From Gentiana macrophylla (Eukaryota > Streptophyta > Magnoliopsida > Gentianales > Gentianaceae), in assembly GCA_026214975.1 (NCBI GenBank), contig CM047806.1, forward strand, positions 84,615,599 to 84,679,598: DNA of 64,000 bases, read 5' to 3'. Position 1 is the stretch's first letter; the number at the start of each line of letters is the position of its first letter. Below are positions 9,619-22,500 of the stretch, piece after piece. The notes under the pieces were generated by a model. That model searched no databases. It saw nothing but the letters and a program-made list of their open reading frames with translations, and was not told the origin of the DNA. A program made the position numbers and the translations under genes.

Positions 9619-12611
9619 TCCTTCCCCCTTCAAAGAAGTTTCATCCTCGAAACTTGTCAAATCTTACACCATTTCCAACCTATGTGTCTAACATCTTTAC
9701 TTACTCTTTACTCCACGTCTCATACCTTCAGCCTTCTAACGATTCAACTCCCATAACCTTGATATCCAGACTTCCCATCATTCAACTTTAATGCTTCAAT
9801 GTATCCAGTCTAAAGTTCTACTCAAGCTTACTTGATATTAAGCCTAAAGTCGTTACTCATTTCTGTCTTCATAAGAATTTTGAGGTCCGGACTATCCTCA
9901 CTAGGTCAACCATTCTTCCATCATAGTTATTATCCTTAGACACCCAATGTTTGACTTAACTAGAACCATCAATCTTATTTGTTAGATTTCCTTTTTGACG
10001 GTTAAATCCCATCTTAATGCCAATACTTCAACTTATCTTGCAGTGGTCATTTCGGAACTTAGGGAGATTTAACACATCAACTACCAAATCCCTTCACACC
10101 ATATTCGGATCTTAACTCAGGTCAAACCTAACTTCCACATACCAAATTAAACTACGAGCATAACCCTATGGTGTCGTTTCATTGCACACATAGGTCCTTA
10201 TCAATCTCAACCTCCATTACTTCAACACAATCTTAGTGAAGGACTCCAAGGATTTTGACTAAAGGGTTTTCGAGACATTCCGGGAAACAAGAAATATTTT
10301 GTGGCTAAGTGGCTAACGAAAACACAACATACTTCCATAAAATGTGTTTCAGATGAGAGTCTTTGATAAGGCGACCTCGTAAAAGTTCAGGTGGTTCAAA
10401 AGGAAACTCATGCTGACAAAAAAGGATGAGATAAAATATTTACGGAAGTCTTTGGGGACTGGAAATGGTGTATAAGACATCGAACGTTGAACCGCGATAC
10501 CAATAGAACAAAGAGGGACAAATGCTAGAGCTTGAGTACAATGGGCTTAGTCTTAACCATTACTGGTTCGATCGTCAAAAAACGAAGTTTCTTGGTGAGC
10601 TAAATAAGGTTGATTCGCTTGAGCAATAGAAGATGATTGTTTAAGAACACAGTATTGTAAGGTATGAAGTTGGGCACCATAGTGGTAAGACAACTAGGTA
10701 AGCCAAATAAAAAGGTATAAAACATTTGAAACAAGGAAAGTTGCTTGATTTACAACCAAGACAAGCTAATTACAGGTTGAGGAAAGCCGTGAATGTTGGT
10801 TCATGATTGAAAGTTAGGGTGTTGTATCAAAATATTAAAGATAACCACCAAAAGGAAAAAGGAGAACATCTTGCCGATGAAATTCTTTTAACGGAGTGAA
10901 ATTCTGCAAGATACGGTGGTCTGCAAAGAACTCATGCCGTTTGGAAAAAAAGAGCTTTTACATAAGCCTTTAGGAAGTGGGGCTATTAAGTAAAACATCA
11001 CCTACTGAACTTGAAAACATTCAATACAAGAAGAAGAGAATGTTGGTCTTGAGAACATTTGGCAAGTGACCTTAATTGTTACTAGTTTGATTGACAAGAA
11101 GGTTGTTGGCAAACTAAGAAAGTTCTCAATTTGCACAAATGTTGTAAGGAGATCATTCCACAACACAAAATTGAAAAGGGCAAAGTTGATTACATGAGTG
11201 GCTAAAACAATTTGAGAAACCAAGAAGAGGATAAGAGTCTTACCATGAAGAAGTTACGAGGCGAAACCGAGTACACCAAAAGGTCTCCAAATGAAATAAA
11301 AGCTTGTTAGGAAATTTTCAAGTTCGAGTAAGTCGAAATAAGTTTATTGCTAGACTGAAAGGTGATGGAAATTTCCTCAAGGTAAAGCAAAAGGAGTCAA
11401 TAGTTGGGGATGGGGTCTTCAATGAAAAGGTTTTTGAGTGAAGGATAACAGACACTTAAGAAATGACCGCTGAAATCTATTTTCATAAGTATAATTCAAA
11501 CATTCAAAATAAGTTTAAGAGATCACAAAGGAACCGAATCAAGGATTTCAAGGTTGCACTACTCAAAGCGAACTAGTACAATGCTAGGGAATAAGACCTC
11601 AAGGCTATCCCTTGTGTAAATCTTGAGGAAAGGTTAGAACAACCCATACATTTTGACTAGTGTAACAGAATTGTTATAAACGGTACAATGGCAGAAGAGG
11701 GATTGTCAGGGGACGTATCCGGAAATTCATGGCTCGTGTTGAACCTTACAAAGGATTGAACATGAAGTGAATTAGTCTGGAGTGAAATTGGTAGAAGTAT
11801 TGGAGTTCAAGTTGTTGGTCGGCTCGAAAGGCATCTTGGCAAACAACTACCTTCTGCCTGAAATGGGGTTAGCATAATATTTCCAAAGGTTATAGATAAG
11901 TGAATGAAGAGAGAGGTTAGGATAGTCTGAAAGATCTGACCGGTTAACAAATGAGATACATACTTGGAAGGGAGATTGGCAAAAGTCAAGGTTTTCGCTC
12001 TTTCAGTTTTGTTCAATTTGGTCCGGCTGATTGGTTCGATTTCCAAAATTCTTTCAAAAAAATTAAAACAGGACCAAACTGGAATTTTAACTAATACATA
12101 TGCACACAAATACACTACTTCTATATACATCTTATAACCGTAAAATGTGATTTTGCCTAATTCACTCTAACTTGCCATAGTTATACATTGTATTTGCAAT
12201 ACATTATTAATTCACTATTCCTATCATATTCTAAATACTTGGAATTTCATGACCCTTCCACACATTTTTGAATTTTGAAACAGAATCTCAAACAACACAA
12301 TTCAATTCAAAACTTACAACTTGTACATTTGAGGTCTGTTGAGTCTAATTTTGCTTGAAAAACTTCTTCTCATGATGCTCATGAACTTCATCACCAATAT
12401 TAATTCACATATATGGTTTAACATCTTAAATAAATAAATAATAATTTTATGTGTTTTCTTTTATTTTTTCATAATAAGGTTATCATGGATTCGTGGACAA
12501 CAAGATTGTAACATAATAGAGGTTGGGACTTCTGTTTTGGTGAAAATAAAATCAAGAATCTATTTTTAATGTTAATATTCAACTAACACCTACAACAATG
12601 AATAATATATT
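9619..12611 (-). pseudogene. Degraded internal region of a gypsy element
   Basis: The first 40 bases retain the polypurine tract and pol terminus of a chromovirus on the minus strand. Beyond that, no frame longer than about 100 codons exists and no conserved reverse transcriptase or integrase motif was found. The segment is AT-rich and heavily mutated. Assignment beyond about 10 kb is by continuity only. Confidence 0.4.
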
Positions 12612-14078
12612 TGTTGGTCCCAGAGAAAGGGTGAAACAGATGTCAGAGGGGGGTGAATGACCAATCACTAATTTCAATAACAATTTGAAAGAGGTTTATG
12701 CAGCGGATTTATCTTTCTGTTACTTAAGCATTTTTCAAAGATCTATATGCCGCACACACACAGTATAAAAAAGAAGAAATTAAAGTGCTGAAAGTAAATG
12801 CGTAAAAGTAAATAACACAAAGACTTTTTGAGGTTTAGGGTGGTGTAATCCATTAATCCTCTCTTCTCCTGTGATTATCGGAGGAATTCACTATTGTTTT
12901 GATACACCAGATACAATAGTGTTGATTGTCCTTGACAACTCCCTAGTTGCTTCACAATCTGGGCAGTTGCTCCTTGACAGTCCTTCCCACTGCTTCAATG
13001 ACTCCACTATGTTGTTCCTTCAGAGAATCCTTCAACATCTATCACTCTTCACAGTTTCTTGACAAAATGAATCTGCTTCAATTGCTTCAGTCCTTCAAAG
13101 CCTTCCGTTTTTTCACTGATCCAAGATCTCTTGAGAGATGTATGAACTTTGAATCAAGATTGATGCATAAATTCAAGTCCAACCTTGATGATTTTCAATT
13201 GAGATTTTTTTGGTTTGTTGAGACTTGAATGCTCTGGATATAGCTTTTCAGATTCTGAGTTGAGAATTTTGCTAGATCGGAAATTTATGCTTGTTCTCGT
13301 GTATATTCTCAATATTCATGTATTTCTTTCAATTGTTGATGAGGTACTCTATTTATAACCTCAATCCTTAATGTCGATTCAGAACTTGAGAATTTTGCTT
13401 GTTGGTCTTGATTTCACGAATTAATTGTCCACTTCCATGATTGTATTCCAATGATTTTATTGATTTTTGTTTTTGATTCAATTTGGCCAACGTTCCTCCA
13501 TGATTTCCTTCCATGATTATCTCTGAATTTATTCGGATATTGCTCTTAATTTCTTCCACGATTTCCTGAGATTCATCTTCAGTGGACTGATTTTCCTTCG
13601 GGTCATCTGACTTATTTTTACATAGCTGTTTCATTTTAGTCAGTTGACTTCTTTCTCGTCTGGTTTTACTTGTCTAAGTTAGTCTGTTGAACTGCTTTAT
13701 TCAACCGATCTAATCTTCTTTCTTTGATCCTTGATTGGGTGAGACCAGAGTACACCATATTCAAAAGATATATTTCATCACACTACTGGTGATACTTAGG
13801 TTTATTCAAGATCATCACATATTTCCGTGATTATAAACTTGTCCATTAGTCTTCGGTTATCATCACTGAGTCTAATCATTCATCCTTGTATGCAGCTGAT
13901 GTAGGATCCGGTCAAGACTTACTGATATGACCTATCAGGCTTCTATTACTGTGCTTAGTCTAATAAACCTATACAGGATCAGACTTCTAGTAAGCCGATA
14001 CAAGCAATGACTTCTAGACTCAATCAGGCTTCAATAACAGCTGGTCATGCCATAATCTAAACTGAAATATTCCTAATA
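12612..14078 (+). mobile_element. Solo LTR (TGTTGGTCC family) with 5-bp target duplication
   Basis: It starts TGTTGGTCCC and ends TCCTAATA, where the usual CA terminus appears mutated to TA. ATATT flanks it on both sides (12,607-12,611 and 14,079-14,083). A TATA box (CTATTTATAACC) lies near 13,350. A related, truncated copy starts at 24,030. Open frames inside it show no domain. Confidence 0.65.
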
Positions 14079-14176
14079 ATATTTAAATCACATAAGGCAT
14101 TAGAAGAAATAGTATTTGATAGTAGAGAAAAAGGGAAAAGAAAAAGGGGGAAAAACGTTATTTTTTTCTTAACTAA

Positions 14177-14452
14177 GAGCACTTGCAGTAGATATTGTAT
14201 ATCATTTAAAAACTCTATTGTATAGATTTCAGCAGATACTCTATTTTTACTGTAAACTACAGATTCTGTAAAATTTTCTTTACATCTACCGTATTCATTC
14301 AGATTCTGTAAATTTTTCTTTATATCTTCCGCATTATGTAAAATAAAGAGTCTGATACATTTCATCTTAAATAAAGATTCTGCAAACTAGAAAAACGTGC
14401 TTTTAAAACTGTATAATAGAGTATTCGTTAAGAGTATCTGATACGAGTGCTC
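14177..14452. mobile_element. PIF/Harbinger-like MITE
   Basis: It has imperfect inverted ends (GAGCACTTGCAGTAGATA and the complement of TATCTGATACGAGTGCTC) and TAA directly outside both ends. The 3-bp TAA duplication and the GAGCA start are typical of Harbinger-type MITEs in plants. It contains internal repeats of AGATTCTGTAAA and no coding frame. Confidence 0.7.
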
Positions 14453-15331
14453 TAAGTGGGAGAGATGTTCAATGAAAATGATATAAATCCCACATTCCCT
14501 TTACAAAAAATTTGATATAAATCTTTCATAAAATAATCTCTTTGGCTTACAATTGTATTGAAGTGTCACATGAATTACTCTCAAATAGATTGTAATTTAC
14601 GATAAATAGGTTTATATTTTTTATCATAAAACAGTTGATCAAAAGTTGACAGGCTTCTTTGAAGGTCTGACCTTTTATGGATGCATAGTTGAAGATATTA
14701 AACATCTAGTATGTGTTTTCGATGTTAGCATGCATAGTTGAAGATATTAAAAATGTCCTAAACAAACGTATAGGACATTTTTTTGGGGTTCCCTACCCCT
14801 AACACATCCTCTCCGCATGTTTAGCAGACCTTTTGCTTTTTCCCCTTAAAAAAAAGTTAGGGGCCAGAGGCCAGAAGGACAAAAAAAAATACAAAATGAG
14901 AAAAAATGACAAGAAAAAAAAATAATGGTTGAGAAGGACAAAAACGCGCCTGTTACTACATGTGGTTGTAGCAACATGTAGTAGCACACACGTATAAATA
15001 CGCGCGGCGTTTTGTCTTCTCACCACTATCTTTTTTCTTGTCCTTTTCCTAATTTTAGATCAAAAACAGTCATTTACAACCTTTAACCTAAAAAGTTATT
15101 ATTTGATCATGAAAGCAGTGAAAACCAAAACTAGTCTAATCAAACCAGAACGAACAAATATTTTTAGCCTTTAGCTTTTACTTTGTTGTAAAAACCAAAA
15201 CTAGAAAAATCTAACCAGAACGGACAAAAAAATTTAGCCTTTAAAACGTTTGCTATTACTTTGCTAAATGGTTTGATTTTATAGATAAAATAAAAAGCTG
15301 ACTGACATTAATCCATAACCCTATACAATAA
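14453..15331. other. AT-rich intergenic region with small duplications
   Basis: A 20-base phrase, GCATAGTTGAAGATATTAAA, occurs twice (near 14,683 and 14,732). A roughly 70-bp segment beginning AAAACCAAAACTAG is imperfectly duplicated in tandem (15,118-15,260). The palindromic pair CTACATGTGG...CAACATGTAG lies near 14,957-14,983. No gene is evident. Confidence 0.5.
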
Positions 15332-16256
15332 GGCCACCGGTATGGCCAGGGCTAAAAAATTCCGGCCAGGGCAATTTTGACCCAATTTTGGTTAAATGAC
15401 AATACTACCCTCTTGTTTAATAAAATACTTTCATCCATCACAAAAATCTTTCCCATGTCCGATCGCCCAAAACACCCAACCTCCTCCCGGTAGTACTCCA
15501 AATACAGCACCCAACAACTTCCCCTCCCCTATTAGCCATTTTCTTCCTCCATACCACCCGGTTGGAGCTTGCCCATTTCCATCAGTTGCATAATTTCTTT
15601 CATTTCTTGGCTTATTGTTCTTTTTTTTTTCTCTTTTTTTTTTATGAATTCACTCCTCCGCTAAAAAATGATCCACCAAATTCAACATATATAATGTAAT
15701 ACCTCTGAGAAAGATAGAAAGAAAAAAAAAATCATAAAAGATAAAGAAGGACCAGATTTGATTAGTTGGGGGCTTGGAACGTCGAATCATCGGCGCATCA
15801 ATAGCCGTCGCTGGTACTCATTGGCACATGCCCTTCAAAATCATCTACGCCAGAATTTCTCAACTTCTGTCACAATCAATTTCATCGATTTGAGGTCGGT
15901 CCTTACAAATCCGAGACCCTGCTTCAATTATATCCACCCCAAGCTTTGCAAGCATCGATGTAAAGCTTTTGTTCAGCTACAGGGGTTTGTTCTCATTGTG
16001 AGGTGTGGTGAGACCACTCACACATTTCAGGCCGGGTTTGTTTGTTTGGGCCGTGAATTAAGCAATTAAATAGAAATCAATTATCTTTGGGTTTGAAAAG
16101 GTGTGAGGTTTGAAGGAAGAGAGATGGCCTACATCGGGAAGAAGCAAAAGAGTTTATGGAAGAAATATTAAAAGAAGGGTAAAATAGTCGTTTCCAACAA
16201 ATTATTGCATAAATGCCCTGTGAGGAATTTTTTTCGCCCTGTTCATACCGCTCGCC
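15332..16256. mobile_element. Non-autonomous Mutator-like element (possible Pack-MULE)
   Basis: Inverted ends of about 45 bp (left end GGCCACCGGTATGGCCAGGG, right end complement GGCGAGCGGTATGAACAGGG) are flanked by a perfect 9-bp duplication, ATACAATAA (15,323-15,331 and 16,257-16,265). A 9-bp duplication with long terminal repeats is diagnostic of the Mutator superfamily. No transposase is present. The interior carries gene-like sequence, described separately. Confidence 0.9.
15790..16030 (-). pseudogene. Possible captured fragment of a 2-isopropylmalate synthase-like gene
   Basis: On the minus strand, 15,917-15,949 encodes AKLGVDIIEAG, the conserved start of the substrate-binding segment in the plant isopropylmalate synthase / methylthioalkylmalate synthase family (leucine or glucosinolate side-chain pathway). 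Downstream residues are only loosely similar and broken by stops. The fragment sits inside the Mutator-like element, as expected for a gene piece picked up by a Pack-MULE. It could also be chance similarity over 11 residues. Confidence 0.35.
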
Positions 16257-16532
16257 ATACAATAAATACCAGTATGAAAATATTAATTATCCCTACTGGA
16301 AAATATATTGTCCTAACAAGAAGAATGGCAAAACAGAATCAAGAGTTCTGAAGCATTCAAAATATAGAGCATATATGATCAACATCCCCAACATCTTATC
16401 ACAGTGGCCAATATGCTGTAAACAAAAAAACAAAAAAAGAAACAGGCCCGCCCGCCAAGCATACGTTCCTAAGAACAAAGAAATACAACTACTAGATCTA
16501 GACAACTACAGATTACATGTTAGGTAAGACTT

Positions 16533-19500
16533 TCATCTAGGTGCACCATACATCTGACTTGAATCATACTGAGGAGGATATCCAGGTTGGGGTGACACGC
16601 TCTTTACGTAGCCAGCTGGAACTGCAGTAGTTCCATACCCACCAGACTGAGCAACAGACTGATCATAAATTGGCTGCGTCGGAGCTGGTTGAGCATAGCC
16701 CGGTTGTGCAACAGTAGGTGCAGCATAAGCTGTTGAGCCCTGGGCACTAGCATAAGCTGCCGCATCAGCACCAGCATTGGGCTGTTGCTGATAGCCACCA
16801 TAAGCAGCGTTGTTAGCAGCCGGTTGCTCTGCATAGCCTGGTTGTGAAGGATATACACCATAACCAGAAGCCGGCGGCTGCTGCTGTAGTTGTTGTGCCG
16901 CCACAGGCTGACCATACCCAGACACCGGTTGACCACCTTGCTGAGGGTAGACAGGACCACCAGTTGCTGGCTGAGTATAACCATCGGTTGTCGGTCCAGA
17001 GCTATACATGGGATAAGTCTGCTGCATTGATCCATAAGGGTATGATTGCTGAAGCGGCACATTCGAACCATATGGTTGCGTAGCTGACACAGGAGTTTGA
17101 TATGGATTTTCTCCGGGCTGGTTAGACGGCCTAGGCTGGCCGTAAGTTTGCCCCTGGGCAGGCTGCTGCTGCTGCTGCATCACGTATGGTGAAGGCCTAG
17201 CGTACTGGTCTTGGGGACCATAATTTGCACCAGGATGGAAACCTGTTTGTTGAGGAACCCCCACAGACCCTCCTCCGTAAGGCTGTTGAGGTGGCACGGC
17301 ATTATCATACCTCATCTCGTTGTACCCTTGCCCATAGCTTTGTGCAGGTGCCTGAGAATAAGGGTTCTGATGGACATAATCTGGACCCTGAGGCTGCCCG
17401 TAGTTGTTGTAATTTGGCTGGGGAAGAACACCACCCAAAACAACAACGGGTAACGAATAAATATCAGATTTTAAGGCTTATAATTATAAATAAATAGATA
17501 CATCACCATAATATGATATTAAAAGTTAAAAGTAGAAATTGTACAACCACAAACCTGAGGGGGAGGACCCTGAATAGCTGGCCTTTGCTCCCAACCGGGA
17601 CCATAGTTACCTCTGGGTGCTTGTTGTGGAGGATAATTACCATATGCTGGAGGATACTGTTGATTTTGAGGTTGATAAGGTCCTCTTTGCTGGTAATCAT
17701 GTGACGGGTGAATATTGCGATGGCCCCAGTGTGGAGCACCGTGTCCACGAGGGCGGTGAGAATGCTGATTATATCCACCGGAATGAGAGGATTGCCTTGC
17801 ATTCTAGTGCATCATTAAGGAGTCAGGATAAGGTCAAAACAAAAACAAAATGTCAGCAAGATTTTTAATTAATGAAATAAACATTGGCCAACAAGAATGA
17901 AATGTAAAAGCACCAAAAAAAATAGATCAGACATATTGGTCAATTAAGCTATAATCAATATGCAAAAATTCACCAATGAATAAATAAACAGCAAATTCAA
18001 ACTATCCTTCCATTCTGAAACATCAATCAAAAACAGCTTGACATAATGCATATTCATGCATATTTGGAGCATAAAAAATGAGGCCTAAACTCAACTGATT
18101 CCATCACAGCTAGGCATTATAATTTCATATAATAAGGAAAACCAAGTAGAGGTCAAATGTCACATCAATTGATGCAGGAATATTCTATCACGGGAGCATA
18201 TCAAAATGATCCCCATGTAAACAGATTGGAAAAGGATTAAACTCAAATAAAAACAACCATTTGATTCCAATATATGAGTAAACATGCATTATGACATTCA
18301 AGAACAAGCATATCAGAGAAATTATTATATAATTCTGCAATACAGCCCTATTCCATGCCCACAATGACAATCCAATTGCACACATTTAAGCAACAAGATG
18401 AGGGCATATCCTTTTATTCATAACGTACTGGATATCAAATGCAGGACATACATCAGAAACTAAAATAGCAAGATGCAACTACAAAAAGACAGCACCCCTT
18501 CATTCTGGAGCAAGATAGCAATGGGAAGAAATGAACGTCTCATACAAAATACAGATTGTTAGGGTCACCGAGGCAAAAACCGTAAACTGATTCCAGCCAA
18601 ATTACTGCAGCCATTGAGAGCACAAAACAAGTTACTGTTCATGTATTCCACAACATGAAATGCTACTTCATATCAACCAGCCTTCAAACAAGGGACGAAT
18701 GATTCATTGGAATAATAACTGGAAACAGTATTGATAGAAAGCTGAACTAAATTTAAACTAGAATGGAGCCCAAAAACCTTCATTTAGTACACTGATTGAC
18801 TAATAAGCAACATACAACCCCCTAAAACACGACACGAAGAACATGGGTATACCATCAGAGTACTGGGGCTTAGTAGTATTATCACTTTTAGCTTTTAAGT
18901 CTCAAAGCAATCTTACCAACTATTACCACCCAGCACTGGCGAGGGTTAATGCTCGGTACCTCTCTTTGGTAGATGAGGGTGAAAAGTTGTCTATTGCTAC
19001 GCCAAGAAGGCAATGCTGACCCGACGTGTAAGTCAAAATCCAAATCTGCAGTTTTGAAGCCAAGCAATTCGAAATTGGCAGCTCAAAAAAAATAAATAAC
19101 GAACCCACACCTCATTGAATATAATATCCTTCTAGCTGCAGTACATTCACCAAATATTCCATTAAGCAATAAGCTCACGCCCTCTAAAAATGGTGATAGA
19201 GTCACTTCAACTGATGACACGACAGACACTTTCACAAACACAAGCAGATCCAAATGCATCACAATCATTGCAAATGGGATCTTGTGTCCACCAAACTTAC
19301 TGCCATGAAAAAGTAAAGCTTAAAAAGAATCAACAGAAGCCTACAAGATGGTCAAATCCTCTTTCACAACAGCAATCGTGTCCATTGACAAGCAACGATT
19401 CAAGAGGTGTCGCATCTGATTTCAACTACCCCTGAAGTAACTTTACTATGCAGATGTTTCAACACATCAACTACAACATGCTTGTGCTTATAAAAAATTA

Positions 19501-22500
19501 ATTCAGGGTCACTAGATAAGACTATGTTATATCAGAATCCAGGCATACCTGATAGCCACAAAAACAATAAGAATGAAGAAACGAAAACCAGTTTTCTATT
19601 ATCAAAAACTATTCATTAGTAATTTTCAAGAATTCCCAATATTTAACTGGATACGACACCCATGAGGCCGATACAATTGATTCATTTGCATATCCTATAC
19701 CTCCATGTATCCAAGGCTAAAACATGTCATTCTTGCAATTAGCTTATGATCTAATCCCTATCTAACACATCCTAAATCTCCTCTCCATAATATTATGTAG
19801 CTTGAGGGAAATGTTTTGGCTGTGCATGTTTCGTATGGAAAGGTCCGCACAACATAAATAATACACCAACTACAATGAAATGCAGAATACAGAAAACAGC
19901 CAAAGCTAACCCTGACAACATGAATTAAACATTATACCTAAAAACAAACACAAATTTACCATGCATGAGGTATATGTTAGATGAAAGAGATGATAGCACC
20001 GCGAGAAGGATGATATAGTGCCAGAAGGATGTTATCACTGCTTTTGTCTAACTAGTACAATAATTTTTTCAACTCAACAGCTGGGGAAAAAAAGGGGCCA
20101 GTATGATTTAGCACATGATGTATAAAAACACAAATATACACATGACGACTAATCAACCTCAAAGAATGCATATTTCCTATAGCAAGTTATAATTCCATTG
20201 AATTGATCAATCACCACTACCAACACCCATTAGGGCAACTATGCATAGCATGCTTTGAATGGTTAAAGAGGTGCTTGGGTGTTCAGGCTGATGCTAAGGT
20301 GGCAGATTTGGTAAACCGGAAAAGATATGGACTGTAAGGAGAAATACTAAGCTAAAAACGTCACTGAGAACACCATCGGTAGACTTAGGCAGATCATTGA
20401 CGGGGAGGTAAGACTGGTTGCCTTCCAACTCTTGGGACTTTATAACCAGAAATGCAATGGGATCCCTAAGGCAGAGAGCGCAAGATACTTGAACAGGTGT
20501 AGGTTGGTGGAATAAATCAATCCCTTGAATCACTTTTACCTTGTAATTACTAATTATAGTTTGTTTTCAGTGGCGTGGATTAAGTACCCTTGCCAGATTT
20601 GAATATTGGGGTGCTAGACAATAAGTGTTGTCTCTATTGAAGGTGTGCATTGAAAGCCAAATTAGTTTTCATCATGCACCTATACCAGGCAGGTGTATGT
20701 AAAGTTGTGAAATTGTTCGCATGGATTGAGTACCCTTCCCAGATTTCAATAGTGAGGCACTAGACAAGATGTGTTGTCTCTATTGAAGGTGTGCATTGAA
20801 AGCCATAGTCACTAGTTTTTATCATGCACCTATACCAGGCAGGTGTACTGTAAAGTTGTGAAATTGCTGATGTGACAAAAAAGTGTATCAGGCCAGCGGG
20901 ACAAAGCTGGATGATAGGTTGAGAAGCAGAATTCAAAGGGAACCATCTCCCCTGGTTGGTAGTCACTTATGCAGGGGATTATGTTTTAGCAATTGATTAC
21001 AAGCTGGCACATGGAAAAAATGAGAAAGTATAGAACCAATCGACTGCTCTAACTAAACTACAGCATTTCCCTCAAAAAATCTGCTGTAGTAGGTATTGAT
21101 TGTATCAAACTGAATGCAGCTGTCCAGAAGGAGCTATATTGTAGTTTTAATAGTTCGAATAAAGTTGATTCAAAATATAAACAATTTCAACCCATCTAAA
21201 AGGCATTTTGTAAGCACAAAAAGGAAAAGAGGGGAACATAAACCTGATTCATGACTTCCTTGATCATCTCTCTTGCCATTTCAATCTGCTTCTTCTCACC
21301 AGTTACTCTCACTGTTCTCTCTTTAGACTGGTCACCTGATGGAAGATGTTGCGGAACCAACTAATGGAGATAGTGTTAGCAGGATGAAGCAACTCATCAT
21401 TAAAAAAAAAAAAAAACAAGCTTTCATAAGCAGCTGGAATAAATGCTCAACATGAGCTACCTGAATACGTGCTCCAGATCTAGTCTGTAGGTTTTTAATA
21501 GTTTCTCCGCCTTTTCCAATTATCATGCCAACCTAGAATATAAGCCGGAAAAAATAAGCTATTCCAAGCAAACAATAGTACATACAAGACAAATTAGAAA
21601 CTAAAACGGGTCAAACTAGAGGAAAACCTTCTCATTTGGGACTTGCATCTCGACCTGTTCCCCCACCACAGCCTGCACACTATTAAAACCTCTAGCAACA
21701 AGGGCAGGAGAACCCCCAGCATCAGCCTGAAATGACGCATTTGCACACAAATGAAACAAGGGACAAGGAACAGGACCAGCTAGCACAAATATATTCACAG
21801 AAAAATTCAATGATAAGAGATGTAATAACCACTTTTCAAGATACAAAACAACACACAACCTCAGCAATGACATCATTAATCAATTTCTCAGCCCTCTCTA
21901 TGCAATCCAAAGTTCCAATTAGTTCCACTGGCCTGGTGATTGCTTGTGAATCTGATTCAGAATCCCTCATTATTTGAATTTTAGCACCGAATTAATCTGC
22001 AAGTACCTAATAGTATCCCCACCCTTGCCAATCAAAACACCCACCTGTACAACAATTCAATTGTGAAAATAATAAGAATTTGGTTTTAGAAAACATTATA
22101 CCTACTGGGACCAACATACCTTATTATTGGAAACCTCTATTTTACGAGAAATAGTTTGGTCAGCTGGTCCGGGTTTCTGTTCAGTAGTCAAACCATCCCC
22201 ATCTGGATTAATGCCTGAAGAAGGTTCCACACCTTCCAATTTGGCAGCTTCAGTTTCATTTTCAATTTTCTGCTCACTCTGACCAGAGGGCTGTTCATTT
22301 TCAGCAGCCTGCTGGACCTGTAAATCTCCAGCAGCCACTTGTGCAACGTCTTCTGGAGCTGAAGGTTCCTGGGGTTGTTCTACACCATCAGTATTCTTTG
22401 GGACATTATCTTGCAGGGATTCTGGCTCGTTGTCTAATTTCTCCTCCTCTGCCTCCACCACCTTTACTTTCTCCTCCTCTGCATCCACCATCTTGTCCCC

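Noticed and set aside
13368..13634. 88-codon hydrophilic minus-strand frame
   Set aside because: It lies inside the solo LTR at 12,612-14,078; Glu/Lys/Ser-rich composition alone is not support for a gene.
16844..17497. Plus-strand frames across the KH-gene tail
   Set aside because: They are complementary to the Gln/Pro/Tyr-rich exons, whose biased codons leave other frames open.
17804..21243. Hidden gene in the large intron
   Set aside because: No frame over about 80 codons with coding character, and flanking exons splice in phase across it.
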